Of a stretch of DNA of 64,000 nucleotides, positions 59,201 through 64,000 are shown one piece after another (the first letter of the stretch is position 1; every line of letters begins with the position of its first letter). Both the position numbers and the translations under genes were made by a program. Below the pieces are notes generated by a model, which was not told the DNA's origin, searched no databases, and saw only the letters and a program-made list of their open reading frames with translations. The DNA comes from Serinus canaria. Lineage: Eukaryota; Chordata; Aves; Passeriformes; Fringillidae. The stretch covers positions 3,811,214 through 3,875,213 of the forward strand of contig NC_066335.1 in the NCBI RefSeq assembly GCF_022539315.1, given 5' to 3'.

Positions 59201-62200
59201 CGGGGGGGTTGGGGCTGTCCAGAGGCTCTGGGTGCAGCAGCAGCCCCTGGGTGTTGTCACTGTCACCACCCAGCCCAGGATGCTCAGGAGCACATCCCAC
59301 CGTGTCCCCAGGGCTGCTGCTCCTGGTGTTCCAGAACATTCTGCGTATCCTGCTGTTGGCAGGCAGCAGCAGTGGCTTCCTCAGCCAGGTGGGAGTTCTC
59401 CCCTGTGCTCTGGGGTTCTGGCTGTGCAGGGATCCAGGTGGATCCATGCTGGGATGTGGGCTGGGCTGGATGTTTGCAGTGAATGTATTTGCTGCCAGAC
59501 ACAGCCCTGAGAGAGCTGAGCTGCTCTGGGGCTCAGGCACAGGCAGTAAAGGGAATTTTGGGTGCACTTTGGGGCAGCTCTGGGCTGCACAAACCTCTCC
59601 TGAGGCGGCTCCCAAACCCTCTGGGCAGTCCCTGCAGTCAGGTGCTGCTCCTGTGCTGCCTCACAGTGCCAGGAAACTTCCTGAAATTGCAAAATGTCTG
59701 CTCGGTTGTGCTGCCACTGCAAAGGCTGGAATCACAAAATATCCTGAGTGTAAGAGACCCACAGGGATCATCCAGTCCAACCCCTGGCCCTGCACAGACA
59801 CTCCAAAATCCCACCCAGATTGGGGCTGAGGCTCTGAACACGCTTTGCCTCTTGTTTTCCAAGCCCCAGTTAGGCTGATGCAGTTGGGGTGGATGGTGAG
59901 TGCCCCTGGGAGGATTTGGGGTGATAAAACAGTGGGGATTACACAGGGGGTGATAACACAGGGGTGCTCACACGGGAGGGACAACACAAGGGGTGATAAT
60001 ACAGGGGGTGCTCACATGGGAGGGACAACACAAGGGGGATCACCCAGGGAGTGATAAAACAGGGGATGATAACAGTGGGGATCACATGCAGGGATCACAC
60101 AGGGTGTTAACACAGAGGTGCTCACATGGGGAGGATCACACAAGGGGGATCACACTGGGAGTGATAACAGGGGATCACATGGGGGATCACACAGGGTGAT
60201 AACACAGGGGCTGATAACAGTGGGGATCACACACAGGGAGTGATAACAGAGAGGTTGATAACACAGGAGGGATCATGAGGCTCACACACAGCAGGGATAA
60301 CATGGGGGGAATGACAGAAGGGGGTAACACAGGGGTGATTGATTGATTCATTTTTCTGACCTGCAGCTCCCCTGTGCCAGGGATTCAGCCGAGGGTGACA
60401 TCCCTGGAAATTCAGCTCCAGCTTGGCCAAAGGACATAGGGAAGGGGGTCAGAGGGAAACCACAGCCTGAGCTGTGTGAACTGAAGGCTCCAGATAGTTC
60501 CAGTACAAGCTGTCCATGGAGTCATTGAATACTTTGGGTTGGAAGGGGCATTAAAATCATCCTGTCCCAGCCCCTGCCATGGGTGGGGACGCCTCCCACT
60601 ATCCCAGGTTGTTCCATCCTGGCCTTGGACCCTTCCAGGGATGGAAACACTTCCAGGGATGCTTCTGTGTGCCAGTAACAATCTATGTAGGACACTTGAG
60701 AGCTCTCAGATCTCTTTTCTTGGATCCCTTTTACACAAACAGAGCCAAAGCCACTGCAGAGCCCAGGGCTGTTAGTTCAGGTCCCACACTGCAGAGCAAG
60801 GTTTTGTTTTCCCCTCATGTCTCTGCCTGCAGAAGGGCACGAGCTCTGGACAAGATTTCTCCTTCCCCTGACAAGAAGACACTCAGAGCATGTTCCTCCT
60901 GCCTGCCAAGGGTTCAGCACTCTGCACGTGCTGCAGAATGCAGGAAGAGCAGGGATTGGAAAAGGAACCTTGCTGCCTCCAGGACTTTGGAGGCTGCTCC
61001 AGTGCAGGGAGTCTGTCTTTGAGCAGGGAGCTGGGAGGACACTTTGCTGTCGAGGGAAATCTCTCCCAACCTGCAGGATTTATCATTATTGTTGTTAGCT
61101 GTAGGATTTTAGGGGAGCTGTGGCTGGAAGAAATGTGTGCTCACATACCGTGACCCCTGGCAGGTTCTGTTCCTGCTGAAAAGAAGTTTACCTTGAATTT
61201 GTTCCTGGTTTCAGTCACCCCTGGGGAGGGTGAAGCAATGCCCTGAGTGCTGTGGGACAGGACAGGCCCCCAGGAGGAGGAACAGGGACCTTGTGGTCCC
61301 ACATGTGACCTGGCCTTGCATCACTGGGGAGAGTTTGATCGTCACTGGAGAGTTGTCCTTAGATTTTAATTTACATACTGCATAAAATCCACTTAGTGAA
61401 GGGTAAAGTTGAGGACTTGATCAACTAAAAAAAACCCAACAAAGCAACAACCCCAAACTTGGAGTAATTTCTTTGCAAGCCTGCTATATTTTTGTTTTCA
61501 CTCACATTTCAGTCTGAGTGTTGGAGCAGCTGAAATTTTTCCATGTCATCATCAACTGCAAAACCTTTCTCTGTTTTTAGCCCATCTCTGCTTGGGGAAA
61601 ACACTCAAACACTTAAACAGTCTCATTCCTCTGAAGATTTAAGCAGGTTTTGGGTTTTTTTTTTAAAGAAGAAATCATGTTATTAATTGACCACTGCCCA
61701 AAGATTGATGTTCCTGTTCAAGTGAGGGATAAAGTTACTGAAGGTGGGAGCAGAATTCCGCCAGAAGTTGCACGAGGTGCTTGCAGAAACAGCTTTGCAC
61801 AATCAGGCCCAACATGCTTTTATGCAATGATTGCAAAATATTTTACAGGAATGGGGGGAAGGCCAGGGGGCCCTTTGAAACAGGAGGAAGTTGTGCTGTC
61901 AAAGGGCTGAACCTGTTAAATGGAATTGAAATCCCCCCCAGTAAATTCCATGAGCTCTGTCTCCCACCCTGAGTAATTTGTGCTTTCCCCTTCCATTAAT
62001 GACAACTTAGATAAAAATAGAACCTAAATCTTCTCATCCCTAATCCAGGACCTCATCCATGGCTCCATGAGCAATGGATAATCTTGTTTTCCTCCTGTGG
62101 AAAAAATGGAATTTCTTCTTTCCTCCTAACTTATTACTGGAATATTGGAGTTTTTGAGGTGGAGGGACCTCCCCATTGCTGGAGAAAGGGCACAAAGCTG

Positions 62201-63817
62201 CACTTCAGACAATAAATAAATAGAAATACAACCACATGCACATAAAAATATTCAAAAATACAACTTAAATCATTCTGAGCTCTAATTTATGGTTGAGGAG
62301 TGTGAGATCCATGGTTCTTTATGGAAGCTTCTTTGATAAACATAGGAATATTGCAGGGACCAACAATAAAACCACCAAAAAAATTTCAAAACAAACCCAG
62401 AGAAACCAGCCTCCCCTCCTCTCTCCTTTGCCTGTTTATTCCCTTAAACCCCTTTCCCCCTTGATGCTGCCACTCAGCTGGACATAATCTCCTTGGATGG
62501 GCTTTAATGTCCCTCCCAACCCAACCCGTTCCATTCCATGGAAATCCTGGTTAAAACCCACTTGCCAAAGAGAGGAGAAAGGTTCTCTCAGAGGTGTTTG
62601 CTCCCAAGGCCCAGGCAGCACTATTGTTGCTTCTGTCTTACAATTTTTAAATCCTATCAAGGTAGGATTGATAAACAGGATTTGTGCCAGGACAGAGGGA
62701 GCTCGGCTCCTAGAAACAGAGCTGTCTTCCCAGGAGTGGATCCCCAATGAGAAGATCCATAAATTGGTGTTGTAGAAAGGTGCTGAGAATCACAATTTGT
62801 ATTTAATTGCTGTCAGCAGGAAATAATGAAATACAGATATCTGTGTTTGCTTTGCCAGGCTGGTACCGAGGATACACGCTCCGGAATAAATCCAAGAAGG
62901 TACGACCTCACTTTTGGGTGACTCCCATCTAATTTCACACCTTGCCAGACCCCATCTGGTGCTGAAAACTCCTTTATTTCTTGTCCTGACCTCAGGCAGG
63001 ACTCCTGGCCATGGTGTCCTGTCCTCAGTGACCTCGAGCTGAAAGTTCAGAGCCATGTGTTGGCTTCCTCCACTGGAAGCATGAGGGATGCAGTTGGAAC
63101 TTCCAAAATTAGCTGTTCCTATCTCCATACAGGAGATTATTGCTTTATGATGATGCTCTGGGACCTGTGCACGTCCAGCATTAGTTCTATTTAATGGGAA
63201 CATCAGAGTTTTGACTGGAAAACATTCCAGAAATTACACATCCCTGACTCTCAGCCAAGCTGCTGGAGCTTGGGCTGGAAGCTGCCTGGAAATCCAGGTT
63301 CCCCCAGGAATGCTGGCTCCTCTCCTGTGGTAACATCCCCCACAGCCTCTGCTTTTAGGGGTAAAGAGGAGAGAAAAGGGAACAGAAAAGGATTCCAGCA
63401 TTTCCAGAAGGTTTCTCTGTAACAACAAAAATTTGGGAATTTCTGTAGGTGCTGGTGGTGGGATCTTTTCTAGGGAGCACAGGGTAGCCTGACAGAGGAC
63501 TCCAGGAATATTTGATGGCAATGACTGGTAATTTTCAGGAATTTCCAGCATTTCCTGCAGGAAGATGAGGGTCATTGGTGTAAAACAAGGAATCAGCTTC
63601 TCTGAGTTGCCAATGTGGAACCTGCTGCTCCTCCCTGTCCTTTTTTCCTGGCATTTTTGGGACATTTCTTACTCCTTTCCCCTGTTTTTTATTAAATATC
63701 TTCTTGTCACATCCCATCCCACAGTAGGATTGATTTATTTCATTTCTCTCTTTATTTTCAGGGCATTTTTCCAGAAACTTACATCCATTTAAAAGAGGCC
63801 ATCGTGAAGGACCGGGG
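41217..63817 (+). CDS. DOCK5: DOCK5, 5' coding portion (exons 1-4 of a longer gene; runs off the right edge)
   Basis: DOCK5 is a large (about 1,870 aa in mammals) DOCK-A family guanine nucleotide exchange factor. It activates Rac through its DHR2 domain and pairs with ELMO through its N-terminal SH3 region, driving actin remodelling at the membrane. Only the N-terminus lies here: 43+84+41+56 nt, or 74 codons plus 2 nt. The joined product starts [14 protein letters not shown] and continues into an SH3 domain: AIYNYEA (ALYDY-type motif), [14 protein letters not shown], the binding tryptophan in GWYRGYT, and [10 protein letters not shown] near the end. All introns are GT-AG and the phases agree (1, 1, 0, then 2). 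The MARWIPTKR start and the [23 protein letters not shown] pattern fit DOCK5 better than DOCK1, which begins MTRWVPTK, or DOCK2. This comparison is from memory. The start codon has G at -3 and +4. The DHR1, DHR2 and C-terminal parts are beyond the window. Confidence 0.95.
41730..41840 (+). mobile_element. CR1 LINE 3' fragment in DOCK5 intron 1
   Basis: GGAAGGTGTCCCTGCCCATG, then TTTAAGGACCTTCCGACCCA and CCATTCCATGATTCTGTGAC. A clear CR1 3' end with the terminal ATTCTGTG motif. Confidence 0.88.
43190..43500 (+). mobile_element. CR1 LINE fragment in DOCK5 intron 1 (longer copy)
   Basis: Starts AGACTGAGGGGGGATCTCAC and runs through CATGAGGAAGAACTTTTTCC, TGGAACAGCTCCAGGGAAGG and AACTCCAGAGGTCCCTTCCA. 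These are characteristic steps of the last 300 bp of CR1. Confidence 0.9.
44872..45095 (+). mobile_element. CR1 LINE 3' fragment in DOCK5 intron 1
   Basis: TTTTGGGAAAGGCTCTTCCC through CTGTGCAGGGCCTGGGGCTG to CATGTCCCTTCCAGCCCAGG and CATTCCATGATTCC. It is the inverse counterpart of 40486-40740. Confidence 0.88.
45493..45655. repeat. AT-rich AATAAT/TTAATAAT block
   Basis: About 160 bp of AT-only sequence with AATAATTA- and AAATATTA-type units in DOCK5 intron 1. Confidence 0.9.
48003..48112. repeat. T/G low-complexity stretch
   Basis: About 110 bp of T and G only (TTTGGTTTTGTTTTGTTTG pattern). It produces a hydrophobic Phe/Leu/Gly frame that is not a gene. Confidence 0.9.
50035..50105 (-). 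mobile_element. CR1 LINE 3' fragment (minus orientation)
   Basis: TCAGGTTGGAGGAGACCTCA, then AGGATCATCTGGCCCGACC. Short, diverged CR1 end. Confidence 0.65.
51655..51770 (-). mobile_element. CR1 LINE-like fragment (minus orientation), diverged
   Basis: TTTGGGGCTGGAAAGGCCCT, then GAAAGATCCCCTCACTCCCT. It has the CR1 order but is old. Confidence 0.5.
52675..52885 (-). mobile_element. CR1 LINE 3' fragment (minus orientation)
   Basis: AATCATGGAATGGTTGGGTT, then GGAAGAGACTTAACAGCTCA, and on to CCAGGGATCC..GGGGCAGCCACAGCTGCTCT and GGGCAGGAATTCCTTCCCAA. Full CR1 end motif set. Confidence 0.88.
54521..54785. repeat. 30-bp minisatellite in DOCK5 intron 1, about 9 copies
   Basis: The unit is CTGGATCCAGGGAGAGCTGG followed by GAATGCTCAC. 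Units are nearly identical, with one G-to-C change and one single-base loss at about 54727. On the minus strand every unit contains CAGGTGAGC, a full splice-donor consensus. It lies 1.8 kb before exon 2. Confidence 0.97.
54940..55115 (+). mobile_element. CR1 LINE 3' fragment
   Basis: GGGATGGAATTCCCAGGGAG, CCCTGGATCCCTGGCAGTGC, CCCCTGCCATGGCAGGGGTG and TTTAAGTCCCCTCCCAGCCC in CR1 order. Confidence 0.88.
56601..56684 (+). CDS. DOCK5: DOCK5 coding exon 2 (first half of SH3 domain)
   Basis: 84 nt, entered in phase 1 and left in phase 1. The acceptor is CATTTTTCAG, preceded by a long pyrimidine run, and the donor is GTAGGT. It encodes [16 protein letters not shown] followed by [12 protein letters not shown]. 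This contains the ALYDY-like strand and the acidic RT-loop positions of an SH3 domain. Human DOCK5 has [14 protein letters not shown] here as I recall, so the exon is well conserved and intact. Confidence 0.95.
58548..59140. repeat. Degenerate tandem repeat in DOCK5 intron 2
   Basis: Irregular units around GGGAGATGCCCTGTGGAGTC then ATTTTTGGGG, 30-70 bp apart. The 3' part (from about 59000) is the most regular. Open frames here are repeat by-products. Confidence 0.85.
59725..59845 (-). mobile_element. CR1 LINE-like 3' fragment (minus orientation)
   Basis: AAAGGCTGGAATCACAAAAT, then CAGGGATCATCCAGTCCAAC and CCCTGGCCCTGCACAGACAC. It matches the same CR1 subfamily as 40486-40740. Confidence 0.75.
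59930..60345. repeat. Degenerate repeat, GATAACACAGGGG / GATCACACAGGGG
   Basis: About 415 bp of loosely repeated units such as GGGGTGATAACACAGGGGTG and GGGATCACACAGGGTG. No fixed period. Unit types are interspersed. Confidence 0.85.
60518..60668 (-). mobile_element. CR1 LINE 3' fragment (minus orientation)
   Basis: TTGAATACTTTGGGTTGGAA, CCCCTGCCATGGGTGGGGAC and CCTTCCAGGGATGG in CR1 order. Confidence 0.85.
62490..62550 (+). mobile_element. Short CR1 LINE 3' tail
   Basis: GGGCTTTAATGTCCCTCCCA, then ACCCAACCCGTTCCATTCCA. Only the last part of a CR1 end. Confidence 0.6.
62859..62899 (+). CDS. DOCK5: DOCK5 coding exon 3 (SH3 tryptophan)
   Basis: 41 nt, entered in phase 1 and left in phase 0. 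The acceptor is TTTGCCAG and the donor is GTACGA. It encodes [14 protein letters not shown]. The first W is the conserved ligand-binding tryptophan of SH3 domains. The GWYRGYTL stretch is shared by DOCK1 and DOCK5. Confidence 0.95.
62900..63761 (+). other. DOCK5: DOCK5 intron 3
   Basis: 862 bp of unique sequence between exons 3 and 4, donor GTACGA, acceptor ATTTTCAG. I see no repeat or regulatory element in it. Intron 4 begins at 63818 and runs to the end of the window without notable features. Confidence 0.85.
63762..63817 (+). CDS. DOCK5: DOCK5 coding exon 4 (end of SH3 domain)
   Basis: 56 nt, entered in phase 0 and left in phase 2. The acceptor is TTTATTTTCAG and the donor is GTACGT at 63818. 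It encodes [18 protein letters not shown] plus two bases of a glycine codon. GIFPETYI is the closing SH3 motif (usually GxFPxxYV). The next exon is outside the window. Confidence 0.94.
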
Positions 63818-64000
63818 GTACGTTGGCACTTCTTTGGCAGCAAAACCCAGGGAATTTCATTCCATTTAAACCCCAAAAGAACCAATTGAAATGGCTGTGG
63901 CTGTCACAAAGCCAGGGTGTACATCCTGGGCTGGACTAGCACTGCGTAATTCCATTTTCCAGAGCACTGACAAAGCAGAGCAGTCGGGAGTAGGGGCAGC

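Larger units (their letters stand above)
56685..62858 (+). other. DOCK5: DOCK5 intron 2
   Basis: 6.2 kb between donor GTAGGT and acceptor TTTGCCAG. It contains two degenerate tandem-repeat regions (58.55-59.14 kb and 59.93-60.35 kb) and CR1 fragments near 59.7, 60.5 and 62.5 kb. The block at about 61.64-61.96 kb is unique and not repeat-like. No other exon is evident. Confidence 0.85.

Overview
This window is vertebrate nuclear DNA, most likely from a bird and probably a songbird. I infer this from many short CR1-type LINE 3' ends with the avian closing pattern (a 'cccatggcagg' block, then 'ggtcccttccaaccc', then 'attctgtg'), from solo-LTR-like repeats that resemble passerine endogenous retrovirus LTRs as I remember them, from compact GC-rich DNA full of minisatellites, and from one gene split into small exons with GT-AG introns. 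There are no bacterial operons, phage genes or CRISPR arrays.

The one gene I can support is the 5' end of DOCK5 (dedicator of cytokinesis 5), on the + strand. Its first four coding exons are at 41217-41259, 56601-56684, 62859-62899 and 63762-63817. They join in phase and encode the N-terminal tip and nearly all of the SH3 domain. The gene runs off the right edge. Intron 1 is about 15.3 kb, intron 2 about 6.2 kb and intron 3 about 0.86 kb. A CpG-rich promoter / 5' UTR (about 40780-41480) surrounds exon 1. It holds a GC box, a long pyrimidine (TTC/TCC) tract and two upstream ATGs, one of which opens a 20-codon upstream ORF in frame with DOCK5.

Positions 1-40.4 kb look intergenic. No multi-exon gene is visible. 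The space is filled by about fifteen tandem arrays (units of 10 to 63 bp), at least three copies of one LTR family that carries a GGA/GAA triplet tract, five or six copies of a second LTR family (two of them facing each other at 32.1-33.8 kb), CR1 fragments and stretches of unique sequence. Nearly all long open frames in this part are reading frames through tandem repeats whose units contain no stop codon. Two things here deserve a second look: a coding-like stretch on the minus strand with a plausible splice acceptor (26442-26604), and two unique blocks with POU octamer motifs (about 28.9-29.2 kb and 36.3-36.7 kb) that may be conserved enhancers.

The DOCK5 introns (41.3-64 kb) contain more CR1 fragments, a 30-bp minisatellite 1.8 kb before exon 2, and degenerate tandem repeats in intron 2.
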